Assembly: GCA_902636025.1 (NCBI GenBank)
Contig: CACPQG010000001.1
Span: 62,001 to 126,000 of the forward strand
From: an uncultured Pelagibacteraceae bacterium
GTDB taxonomy: Bacteria; Pseudomonadota; Alphaproteobacteria; Pelagibacterales; Pelagibacteraceae
Direction: 5' to 3'
DNA length: 64,000 bases
Numbering within the stretch: position 1 is the first letter of the stretch; every line of letters begins with the position of its first letter. Under the pieces are notes generated by a model. That model had not been told where the DNA came from, did not search any database, and saw only the letters and a list, made by a program, of their open reading frames with translations. The position numbers and the translations under genes were made by a program. Below are positions 29,571 through 37,903 of this stretch, in pieces.

Positions 29571-29876
29571 ATGCAAAATATATGGGACTCCAGTATTGAA
29601 GTTGAGGAAAGTAATTACTATTGGAAAGACAAACCAATTATAAAATTTGGAGACAAAAAAAAAAATACTGACTATAGACATATAGACTTATTTTCAGGAT
29701 GTGGAGGTTTTTCTGAAGGGTTCATTCAAGCAGGTTTTTCTTCAGATATTGCAATAGATATTCATCCACCATCTCTTAAAACCTTGCAATTTAATCACCC
29801 ATCAACAACTACTATTTGCGGTGACATCAAAAAGGTTTCGTCAAAATTAATAAAATCAAATGAAGAAAAATTTTAG
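29571..29876 (+). pseudogene. C5-cytosine DNA methyltransferase, N-terminal remnant only
   Basis: RHIDLFSGCGGFSEGFIQAGFSSDIAIDIHPPSLKTLQFNHPSTTTICGDI corresponds to motifs I-III; the catalytic PCQ motif and target-recognition region are not found downstream. Confidence 0.82.
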
Positions 29877-30465
29877 AGAATATTTGGAACTTCAAATTCA
29901 AAAAAATAATATTAAATGGGAGAGTAGAAGCGAAATCATTCGTGCATCTGGAAATAATCAAAATGGTCATACAGCAAGAGTTTTAAAAGAGTATGAAAAC
30001 AAATTTCAGTTTGGGGCAGTCGCTGAAATTAAAAACAAGGAAATAAAAAAATACTTTGATAAACAACCTAAAGGTAGTTATATAAGTGTTGAGGGTGCAG
30101 CCAATCAAATACAAAAAGAATTACCAAAGGGAATTATAATTGGGGAAACAATTATTTATAACAGACTGAAAGATAAGTCTTTCAACACTAATAATTTAAA
30201 ACCTCAAACATTAGATAATCAAGTATCTAAAACAGGTCTTTATGATGTTAAAATTTCTATGGGGTTTAAGGACAAATTAAATAAACTTAGAGAACCTGGT
30301 ATTTATCTTTATATTGAACTTACTCAAAGAGGTGGGCAGACTTTAAGACTTAAGACTAACAACAAATTTCATAATTTAGATAAATCTTTTCCTCCAAATG
30401 AAAGAAGTATTAAAACTCTAGAAAAAATTATTAAAAGGTTAAAAAAAAATAATTCTGATGCCTAG
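29860..30465 (+). CDS. Hypothetical protein, accessory
   Basis: 201 aa open frame; starts inside the methyltransferase remnant and overlaps the next gene by 8 nt. No family recognised. Confidence 0.7.
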   Translation: MKKNFREYLELQIQKNNIKWESRSEIIRASGNNQNGHTARVLKEYENKFQFGAVAEIKNKEIKKYFDKQPKGSYISVEGAANQIQKELPKGIIIGETIIYNRLKDKSFNTNNLKPQTLDNQVSKTGLYDVKISMGFKDKLNKLREPGIYLYIELTQRGGQTLRLKTNNKFHNLDKSFPPNERSIKTLEKIIKRLKKNNSDA

Positions 30466-31390
30466 TAAATACACAAAATTATCTCCAAAACAATTTAAAG
30501 AAGCATATGCTAATAGAAAAACATCTTCCAAAACTTTACAAAAAGAAACCGAGATAAAAAAATTATTTGATCATATTTTTAAATTGAAAAATTGGGGAGG
30601 TATTAGAGGAAGTAGAAGGAATACTGGAGGAGTTTTCCCAGATGACTGGTTTAGAAAACATATTTCAAATGCTATCAAAGGTGATTTAAAGACTTTAAAA
30701 GAACTTTCTAGAATCACAGGAAGAAAAATTAATGAATTAAAAGACGCTTTTGAAAAAAGAGAGATTTCTTTATTAAAGACAAGATCCATAGCAGCTAGAA
30801 AAGATTTTTTCAAAGGAAATAAAGATGTAATAAATAATTTAGAAAATAAAAAAAAAAATAATGAAAAACATTTGAAAATTACTGAAAGAATTGAAAAAAA
30901 TATTTACAAAATTACAAACAACAAAAATAGTAATACTAAATACAGAGTAAGGATTTGGAGTGAAAAAGCTCCTTTAGAAAGAGGCGATATTTCAAGTCTT
31001 ACTGAGGCAAAAAATATAAAATCGAGACACCTTAAAGATAATCCAGAACTAATACCAATTGGTCGATCTAAATATAAAACAATTGAAAAGGATATTAAAT
31101 TTAATGGATATAATTATATAGTTCAGGTATCTAGAGGAAGTAATAATAATCAGAAAATATTTTATAAAGGTAATATTTCAAAATTAAATATCGCACGAGA
31201 TGTCAGAAATAGATTTGTTAATGATAACCCAACTATAATAAATAAATCTAAAATAGGGACTGGTAAAAATAAGTTACAAGATTTAAACAGAGAAACAAAA
31301 CATCAATATAATGAAGGAAAAGTTGATTTTAATGTTTACAAGCCATTAAACTCAGATCAAAAAAGAAAAGTGAGAGATAAACTCAAATAA
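30458..31390 (+). CDS. Hypothetical protein with two C-terminal AP2-like repeats
   Basis: 310 aa; repeat 1 YKITNNKNSNTKYRVRIWS...SSLTEAKNIKSRHLKDNPELI, repeat 2 IKFNGYNYIVQVSRGSNNNQKIFYKGNISKLNIARDVRNRFVNDNPTII. Confidence 0.7.
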   Translation: MPSKYTKLSPKQFKEAYANRKTSSKTLQKETEIKKLFDHIFKLKNWGGIRGSRRNTGGVFPDDWFRKHISNAIKGDLKTLKELSRITGRKINELKDAFEKREISLLKTRSIAARKDFFKGNKDVINNLENKKKNNEKHLKITERIEKNIYKITNNKNSNTKYRVRIWSEKAPLERGDISSLTEAKNIKSRHLKDNPELIPIGRSKYKTIEKDIKFNGYNYIVQVSRGSNNNQKIFYKGNISKLNIARDVRNRFVNDNPTIINKSKIGTGKNKLQDLNRETKHQYNEGKVDFNVYKPLNSDQKRKVRDKLK

Positions 31391-31392
31391 AT

Positions 31393-32076
31393 TTACTTTT
31401 TATTTAATTCTTGAAATTTCTTGAGTCTTCCTAAAAATAAATTTTGGTACATTTCTAAAACATCATTTTGTATAACAAATTTTTGAAAATAATTATCTAC
31501 TGTACACATTAATATCACTCCCTGCTGAATATTGGTCTTGTAGACATAATTATGTGCAAGGCTATATGCTGAAATCTGAAGAAAATAGTCTTGAATATAA
31601 CTTTCCTTTTTTGGTTTATTTGCTTGTTTCAGATCAAGAATTGACTCAACACCATCGTAAACCCCAACGATATCTGCCTGTCCTCCAAATTTTTGTGGAT
31701 AGTACAAATTACATTCAACACCCCATATCTCTGTTAAGCTTCCTTTAATTCCATTAGTTATAATTTGATTAGCCATACTTTTGTATTGTTCATCACTTTC
31801 AAAAAAACTCTCATTTACTCTGCCCCTTAAAAAATCTTCCACATAAGCATGAAGTGCGCTTCCTCTAGTTGACGCTTCGTTCTTTATTTTTTTTGCATTT
31901 ACTTCACCAACCCGTTGTTCCCACAATTTTAAGGAGGCTAATTCTTCTGGACTCCTTGTTGCTGAAAGCACAGAAGTCACACTTGGGAGTTTTTCGTTAT
32001 TAATTTCATATTTTCTAACCCCATTTTCAAAAGATCTTGTTGTGCGCGGATAACTAAATTTATTATTCCAAATCAT
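31393..32076 (-). CDS. PD-(D/E)XK superfamily exonuclease, phage/MGME1-like
   Basis: PSVTSVLSATRSPE, TRGSALHAYVEDFLRG, FGGQADIVGVYDGVESILDLKQANKPKKESYIQDYFLQISAYSLA. Confidence 0.78.
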   Translation of the reverse strand: MIWNNKFSYPRTTRSFENGVRKYEINNEKLPSVTSVLSATRSPEELASLKLWEQRVGEVNAKKIKNEASTRGSALHAYVEDFLRGRVNESFFESDEQYKSMANQIITNGIKGSLTEIWGVECNLYYPQKFGGQADIVGVYDGVESILDLKQANKPKKESYIQDYFLQISAYSLAHNYVYKTNIQQGVILMCTVDNYFQKFVIQNDVLEMYQNLFLGRLKKFQELNKK

Positions 32077-32111
32077 TTTAAGTTCATTTTAATTAATATA
32101 TTATTAATTCA

Positions 32112-32243
32112 ATGGAAATAAGTATTTTTTTTTATCTTATAATGTTAATTACTGTAAGTATCGGTCTTTTTATATTTATTAGAAATCTTGACGTAATAAA
32201 AATTATTATGAGGTATTTTATTGAAAAATTACTTGGCAAGTAA
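32112..32243 (+). CDS. Putative 43-aa small membrane protein
   Basis: MEISIFFYLIMLITVSIGLFIFIRNLDVIKIIMRYFIEKLLGK; below the ORF-track length cutoff; 3' end overlaps the hisG stop antisense. Confidence 0.4.
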   Translation: MEISIFFYLIMLITVSIGLFIFIRNLDVIKIIMRYFIEKLLGK

Positions 32244-32909
32244 TTTTATAATATTTTTTACAATATTATTACTTTTATAAGCTTTTGAAACAAATAAACT
32301 TGCTGATGTTTTTAAAACTGAGTCTATTGGTTTAAGATTATTTTGTAGTAGTGTTTGGCCTGTTGAGCTTAAATCACAAATTAAGTCTGCTTTTCCTATT
32401 ATATGAGAGTTTTCTGTTGCTCCTAATGAGGAAATAAGCTCATATTGTGTGATGCCTTTTTCATTGAACCATTCTGAAGTTAGGTTTTTAAATTTAGTAG
32501 CAACTCTCATTAATCTTCTCTTTTTTTTATAAAATTCAAATGAAATTTCTTCCAAATCAGCAGAATTTACACAATCAATCCATTCAGTTGGAACAGCAAC
32601 AACAAGATCAGATTTTCCCCAATCATATTCTTTGACTAAAGATATTCTAGATTGAATTCCTACGTCACTTTCACGCCAAATATCTTTGCCACTTATTCCT
32701 GCTGCGCAAACTCCCTTTCCTAATGCTTCTATTATTTCTGTTGCATTCATATACATTACACGAACCATAGGATATTTTTTTATAGAGCCAATTAAAGATC
32801 TTTCGCTTATTTTAGAAATACTTAAACCACATTTTTTGAAAACTTTTTCAGCCTCGTTTTTAAGTCTACCTTTTGATAAAGTTGCTATATTAATTATTTC
32901 ATTTGTCAT
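32229..32909 (-). CDS. hisG: ATP phosphoribosyltransferase, short form
   Basis: LSKGRLKNEAEKVFKKCG, CAAGISGKDIWRE, ADLICDLSSTGQTLLQNNL. Confidence 0.92.
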   Translation of the reverse strand: MTNEIINIATLSKGRLKNEAEKVFKKCGLSISKISERSLIGSIKKYPMVRVMYMNATEIIEALGKGVCAAGISGKDIWRESDVGIQSRISLVKEYDWGKSDLVVAVPTEWIDCVNSADLEEISFEFYKKKRRLMRVATKFKNLTSEWFNEKGITQYELISSLGATENSHIIGKADLICDLSSTGQTLLQNNLKPIDSVLKTSASLFVSKAYKSNNIVKNIIKLLAK

Positions 32910-33949
32910 AATAAATCTGTATTGATTGCAGCGCCGACTGCAGTTGTATCTTTTTTGCTTCCAAGATTTTTAAGTAATTTATCGTAGCGGCCGCCAGAAA
33001 TTAGAATATTTTTTTTTCCCTTTTTGATCACAGAAATATTAAAAACCATTCCTGTGTAATACTCTACAGAACGATTGATATTAGGTGAAAATTTGACTTT
33101 TAAATTTTTTTTTAAATTAGAATTAATTGGAAAGTAATTTTCATAAATAAACAAATTCAGTTTATTTTTTTTAAAAAATTTATTAAGTATTTCAGGAGCA
33201 CGTTCAATAGGGCAAGATATTTTCAAAAAATCTTTAATAATTTTTACATTTTTTTTGTCTGTTTCTAATCTGGGTTCTATATAATTTTTTAAATCAAAAC
33301 GATCTAAAATATCCTTTAGCGATCTTCCTGAATACAAAGTACTAGGATTTAGTTTTCTTAACTTGTCAGCAATTTTTTTATCTTTTTCAACTATGATAGG
33401 ACTTATATCAGTCTTACTTGAAAGCTTGTTTAGCAGTTGATTAAAATACTTTTCTCTGCAAAAGTGTCTTTTTATTCTTTCCTTCCAACGAACCTGTAAA
33501 GATAATCTATCCACCAATGCATTAAATATTTCAATATTACTCAAATTAATCTCAGCTTTGTTGAATTTTGATTTTTTAAATATTTCTAATGAAGTTTTAA
33601 CAATTTCATGGTCATCTTTAACTTTATTCTTTGATGCAAATATTTCAAAACCAGTTTGATTTATAATAGGAGAATTTTCATTTTTATTTTGTTTTCTATA
33701 AGCTTCCCCTGAATAAAACCATTTTGTTTTACTTTTAATATTATTTTGAATAAATTTGACTACACTACCTACTGATAGGTCGGGAACCAATGACCATTCT
33801 TTGAGGTTTTCATCATAAAAAGAAAATAGAAATTGTCTAAAATTTCCACCGGATCTTTTAAGAACGTATTTTGACTCAATGATATTTTCTAGTTCAATAT
33901 TCTTAAATCCTCTTTTTATAAGAATTTTAAATAAGTTTTTTAATTTCAT
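32906..33949 (-). CDS. hisZ: ATP phosphoribosyltransferase regulatory subunit HisZ-like
   Basis: Class II synthetase-like fold motifs (WFYSGEAYRKQN, LISGGRYDKLLKNLG) between hisG and hisS. Confidence 0.82.
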   Translation of the reverse strand: MKLKNLFKILIKRGFKNIELENIIESKYVLKRSGGNFRQFLFSFYDENLKEWSLVPDLSVGSVVKFIQNNIKSKTKWFYSGEAYRKQNKNENSPIINQTGFEIFASKNKVKDDHEIVKTSLEIFKKSKFNKAEINLSNIEIFNALVDRLSLQVRWKERIKRHFCREKYFNQLLNKLSSKTDISPIIVEKDKKIADKLRKLNPSTLYSGRSLKDILDRFDLKNYIEPRLETDKKNVKIIKDFLKISCPIERAPEILNKFFKKNKLNLFIYENYFPINSNLKKNLKVKFSPNINRSVEYYTGMVFNISVIKKGKKNILISGGRYDKLLKNLGSKKDTTAVGAAINTDLL

Positions 33950-35315
33950 TTACTAGATTTTCTTTTGTAACAAATATTTGGTCGTTTTCTTTTTTTGATT
34001 TTAATTTTTTTAATAAAATCTTATTTTCTTTTATTTCGTTTTCTCCTATTATGATTGCCAAATCTGTATTTTTACGGTCACCATATTGAAGTTGTTTTTT
34101 AAGATTTTTATTTTGATCGAGATAAATTTCAGAATTTATTCCTTTTTCCCTTAATTGATTAATAATTTCATAACAATTTTGAATATATTTTTTATCTAAA
34201 ATACAAACTAATACTGGTGATTGCGGTTTTACCTTTATTTCCTCAATTTGGTTTAGTGCATATAATAATCTATCAATTCCGATGCTCATACCAGTACCCT
34301 TGTAATCAGCTCCTTTAAATCTTGAAATTAAACTATTATAACGCCCCCCCGATCCACAAGATCCGCTACTTACCTCTTTCCCCTTAGCATTTTTAATTTT
34401 AAAATTAAGATTTGTTTCAACTATAAAACTACTATAGTAAGACAATCCGCGAGTAATATTTATGTTTGTTTGAACACTTGCTAGGTTATTACCGAAAGAA
34501 AGTATTTCATATAATTCCTCTAATTCTTTAATACCTTCAATGCTTAATTCGTTTTTCAAATTAGACTTCAGTTCATTTAAATTATTTGAATTTATTGTAG
34601 CTTTAATTTGACTAACTTGATTATCAGATAATTTACATCCTGTAATAAATGCTCCAGAACCATCTGTTCGACCATCTTTTAATAACTTTTCTACGCCCTC
34701 AAAACCTAGTCTATCTAATTTATCAATAGTTTTTAATACTTGATATTGCTTTTCCTCTGGTATTTTTATCTCTTTTAGTAATCCTTGAAGTATTTTTTTG
34801 TTTGAAATGTTTATTACAAACTGATCTTTTTTAAGACCACACTCTAAAAATGAGTCTGCAATTAAATTACAAATTTCAGCATCTGCTTGAGCTTCATTTA
34901 CATCGCCAATTATATCAGCATCAAATTGTGAAAAAGATCTAAATCGTGCCACATCAGCTTTTTCTTGTCTAAACACATCTCCATACGCATATCTTTTAAA
35001 AGGAAAAACTATATTCATATAATTTTGGGCAATAAATCTAGAAAGAGGAGCGCTCAAATCGTATCGTAATGTAAGTGATTCTTTCTTATCGTTAAAAGTA
35101 AAAACATCGCTCATTGGATTGTTGGGATCATCTGCCAGAAATGAGCCAATATTTTTACTGATTTCAAGCGCTGGCGTTTCTAATGGTTGGTATCCATAAT
35201 TTTTGAAAATGTTTTCTATTTTAGAAACAATTTTTTTTTTTGTTTCAAGTTCGGAACCATACCTATCTTTAAAACCCTTAGGTAGATTTGGTATTAATTT
35301 TTTTTCTTTATCCAT
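33927..35315 (-). CDS. hisS: Histidyl-tRNA synthetase
   Basis: LPKGFKDRYG, LRYDLSAPLSRFIAQN, KRYAYGDVFRQEK, GGRYNSLISRFKG, GMSIGIDRL. Start trimmed to MDKEKKL because the ORF-track start (35360) lies inside tRNA-His. Confidence 0.95.
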   Translation of the reverse strand: MDKEKKLIPNLPKGFKDRYGSELETKKKIVSKIENIFKNYGYQPLETPALEISKNIGSFLADDPNNPMSDVFTFNDKKESLTLRYDLSAPLSRFIAQNYMNIVFPFKRYAYGDVFRQEKADVARFRSFSQFDADIIGDVNEAQADAEICNLIADSFLECGLKKDQFVINISNKKILQGLLKEIKIPEEKQYQVLKTIDKLDRLGFEGVEKLLKDGRTDGSGAFITGCKLSDNQVSQIKATINSNNLNELKSNLKNELSIEGIKELEELYEILSFGNNLASVQTNINITRGLSYYSSFIVETNLNFKIKNAKGKEVSSGSCGSGGRYNSLISRFKGADYKGTGMSIGIDRLLYALNQIEEIKVKPQSPVLVCILDKKYIQNCYEIINQLREKGINSEIYLDQNKNLKKQLQYGDRKNTDLAIIIGENEIKENKILLKKLKSKKENDQIFVTKENLVNEIKKLI

Positions 35316-35321
35316 TTGGTG

Positions 35322-35393
35322 TACTCCCGAGTTGAATTGAACAACTACCTTTTCTTCCACAGAGAAACGTGACTACCATTACACCACGGGAGC
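35322..35393 (-). tRNA. tRNA-His (GTG)
   Basis: Minus-strand GCTCCCG...TTTCT-CTGTGGA-AGAAA...AGTTG-TTCAATT-CAACT-CGGGAGT-A; four-arm fold, anticodon GTG; no G at -1, A73, CCA not encoded. Confidence 0.9.
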
Positions 35394-35441
35394 GTCTCCT
35401 TTTAATGTTTTATACTAATTGTCGTTAATTTTAAATTTATA

Positions 35442-35616
35442 ATATGATTAAATTGCTAGCTTGCAGCCAGCATGAAAATGATGTCTGTGAGTATTGCTAA
35501 TTTTGTAAATCGTTTTAATCATGTTTAAGTTATTTACATGAAAAAATTTTAAATGCAACATTTAATTGTATAGGGATATGGGTTTATCCATTTATCCCTA
35601 TAACAATTTTTTTTTT
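35442..35616 (+). ncRNA. Candidate small RNA (unnamed) with long-range closing stem and intrinsic terminator
   Basis: ATATGATTAAA (35442-35452) pairs with TTTAATCATGT (35514-35524), internal CAT-GAAA-ATG hairpin, then terminator at 35567-35616. TATACT/TATAAT boxes lie just upstream. No significant ORF. Confidence 0.45.
35567..35616 (+). terminator. Rho-independent terminator
   Basis: TTGTATAGGGATATGG-GTTTAT-CCATTTATCCCTATAACAA followed by T10 on the plus strand. Confidence 0.75.
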
Positions 35617-35622
35617 AGAAAA

Positions 35623-35835
35623 TTAAGATTGCTTAGATAATTTCACTGCACTTGGTCCCTTGGGACCGTCCTCGATCTCAAAAGTAAGATTATCACCTTC
35701 ATTTAAAAAACGAAGTCCTGCATCTCTTACCGCAGAAGCATGTACAAAAACATCTTTTTCCTTATCTTCTCTCTCTATAAAGCCATAGCCTTTTTTTCCG
35801 TTAAACCACTTGACTTTACCCTTTAGTTGACTCAT
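35623..35835 (-). CDS. cspA: Cold shock protein (CspA family)
   Basis: [32 protein letters not shown]. Confidence 0.96.
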   Translation of the reverse strand: MSQLKGKVKWFNGKKGYGFIEREDKEKDVFVHASAVRDAGLRFLNEGDNLTFEIEDGPKGPSAVKLSKQS

Positions 35836-35941
35836 ACTTGTTTACTCTTTCTTCTTATTGTTTACTTATAGCTAAATTAGCTGAAGCTTAACTATTAGAT
35901 TTTAAAATTTATTGCAAGCGTTTATTTTCAATAATTTAAGG

Positions 35942-36014
35942 TGGGTCCCCGCAGACTCGAACTGCATCCTAAAGTTTTTCAAACTCTTGTGCGCACCCGC
36001 TACACCAGAGACCC
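35942..36014 (-). tRNA. tRNA-Phe (GAA)
   Basis: Minus-strand GGGTCTC...AGAGT-TTGAAAA-ACTTT...GGGACCC-A. Confidence 0.92.
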
Positions 36015-36019
36015 ATAGA

Positions 36020-36235
36020 CTAAAATCTAAAAATTATTCTTCCCTTAGTTAAATCATAAGGTGTTACTTCTACTGTGACATTGTCACCTTGTAGAACCCT
36101 AATTCGGTTTTTTCTAAGCTTACCCGCTGTGTGTGCTGTAACTATATGATTGTTCTCTAGCTTTACTCTGAACATAGCATTTGGAAGCAGGTCAATAACT
36201 TTACCTTTAAACTCCAATAAATCTTGCTTTGACAA
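36020..36235 (-). CDS. infA: Translation initiation factor IF-1
   Basis: [63 protein letters not shown]. Confidence 0.97.
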   Translation of the reverse strand: MSKQDLLEFKGKVIDLLPNAMFRVKLENNHIVTAHTAGKLRKNRIRVLQGDNVTVEVTPYDLTKGRIIFRF

Positions 36236-36237
36236 AC

Positions 36238-37512
36238 TTAGTTTCTCCTTATTCTAGATTTTATACTTTGAGTATGACCATGTAATTGTTCAAACTCGGA
36301 AAGAGTTATAGCCGGATTTGCAATTTTTTCTACCCCTAATTTACTTAATGTTACAATTGATATTTTTTTAATAAATTCATTTAAATTCAAACCTGAGCTA
36401 AATTTTGAAGACCCAGAAGTCGGCAGAACATGATTGGTTCCAACCGTGTAATCTGATGCACTCATTGGAGTATTTGGCCCATTACAAATACTTCCCGCAT
36501 TTTTAATCTTTTTTTCGTATTTTTTAAAGTTTTTTACATTAAGCTCAAGATGTTCTGGCGCTATTTCATTTATTGTTTCAATTATTTGTTTATCACTCTT
36601 TACTAAAACAAATAAGCCATTTTTTTTTAATGACCTCGAGGCTATTATTTTTCTTGGTAAATCTCTTAAAATTTTTTTTACTTCTATCAGCACTTTTTTT
36701 ATCAAATTTTCGTCTTTAGTGACTAATATACATTGACTATCAGGGTCGTGTTCCGCCTGGGAGACCAATGATGTTGCGACTTGAGATAAATCTGAGTTTT
36801 TATCGGCAAGAACACATATTTCAGATGCACCAGCATACATTGTTTCTGTTCCCATGATCTTTCCAGATAATTGCCTTTTGGCTTCTGCTACATATTTGTT
36901 TCCTGGTCCAATTACTTTATTAACTTTCTGAATAAATGCTAAACTTGCAATTGCTTGTGCCCCTCCCATTGAGAAAATTTCTTTGATACCTAATTTTTTT
37001 GCTGCATATAAAACAGCGGGATTTAATAAATTGTTTATTTTTGGAGTTGCTAGCACTATTCTTCTTACTCCTGCAATCTTAGCAGGTATACAATTCATTA
37101 GTAAAGTTGAGGGCAAATTTCCAGGAACGTATACTCCAAGTGAGTCAATTGGAATAGATCTATATTCTAATTTATTATTGTATTTATCTACAAACTTAAT
37201 ATTTCGTAGATTTTTAATCTGAAGTTTATGAAATTTAAAGATTCTTTCATAAGCATAATCAATAGCTTTTCTAACATCTTTATCTAAATATTTTATTGAA
37301 TTACTAATTTTTTTTTGTGAGAGTATTATCTCTTTATTTTTAGAATATCTATTCTCATATTTTTTGAGTGCTTTAAACTTATTTTTTTTAACATCATTAA
37401 TAATTTTATTCACAAGATCAATATCACTATTATTTGAATTTCTTCTTTGATCTAAAAAACTAATTAGTTTATTGTGTCCAGATCTATAACTATATTTTAT
37501 AATTTTAATCAT
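36238..37512 (-). CDS. hisD: Histidinol dehydrogenase
   Basis: [65 protein letters not shown]. Confidence 0.96.
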   Translation of the reverse strand: MIKIIKYSYRSGHNKLISFLDQRRNSNNSDIDLVNKIINDVKKNKFKALKKYENRYSKNKEIILSQKKISNSIKYLDKDVRKAIDYAYERIFKFHKLQIKNLRNIKFVDKYNNKLEYRSIPIDSLGVYVPGNLPSTLLMNCIPAKIAGVRRIVLATPKINNLLNPAVLYAAKKLGIKEIFSMGGAQAIASLAFIQKVNKVIGPGNKYVAEAKRQLSGKIMGTETMYAGASEICVLADKNSDLSQVATSLVSQAEHDPDSQCILVTKDENLIKKVLIEVKKILRDLPRKIIASRSLKKNGLFVLVKSDKQIIETINEIAPEHLELNVKNFKKYEKKIKNAGSICNGPNTPMSASDYTVGTNHVLPTSGSSKFSSGLNLNEFIKKISIVTLSKLGVEKIANPAITLSEFEQLHGHTQSIKSRIRRN

Positions 37513-37903
37513 TTATTTTATTTTGATCCTCTAATACTACCTCAACTATTTCTGCAGTTAATGTTATAATTCCATTATTTGAAAATAATAGTGTTATTTC
37601 AAAATTTTTATTATTTTTAAATAGCTTGATTGCGACTAATTCTACAAAAGAGTTAACCTTACTGCGATCAATGTTTTTTGATTTTGATTTTTCAATATAT
37701 TCGAATTTAACAACGCTTTTTACTTTTTCTTTCGAGTTTTTTTTTTCTCTTGAAATTCTCTCGATTAAAAATAGAAAAATTTTGTTTTCAGGCAAATATT
37801 TAATTTCATTAATTTTTATTTTTCCTCCTTCGCAACATGCTGATATCACTTGTAAATCTTGTGGTGATTGTGCAATGATTTTCTTAAGATATTTTTTAAC
37901 CAT
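37505..37903 (-). CDS. DUF2948-family protein
   Basis: 132 aa between hisD and murA; SPQDLQVISACCEGGKIKINEIKYLPENKIFLFLIERI. Confidence 0.75.
   Translation of the reverse strand: MVKKYLKKIIAQSPQDLQVISACCEGGKIKINEIKYLPENKIFLFLIERISREKKNSKEKVKSVVKFEYIEKSKSKNIDRSKVNSFVELVAIKLFKNNKNFEITLLFSNNGIITLTAEIVEVVLEDQNKIND

Noticed and set aside
35316-35360. N-terminal extension of hisS
   Set aside because: Falls inside tRNA-His; the real start is MDKEKKL at 35315.
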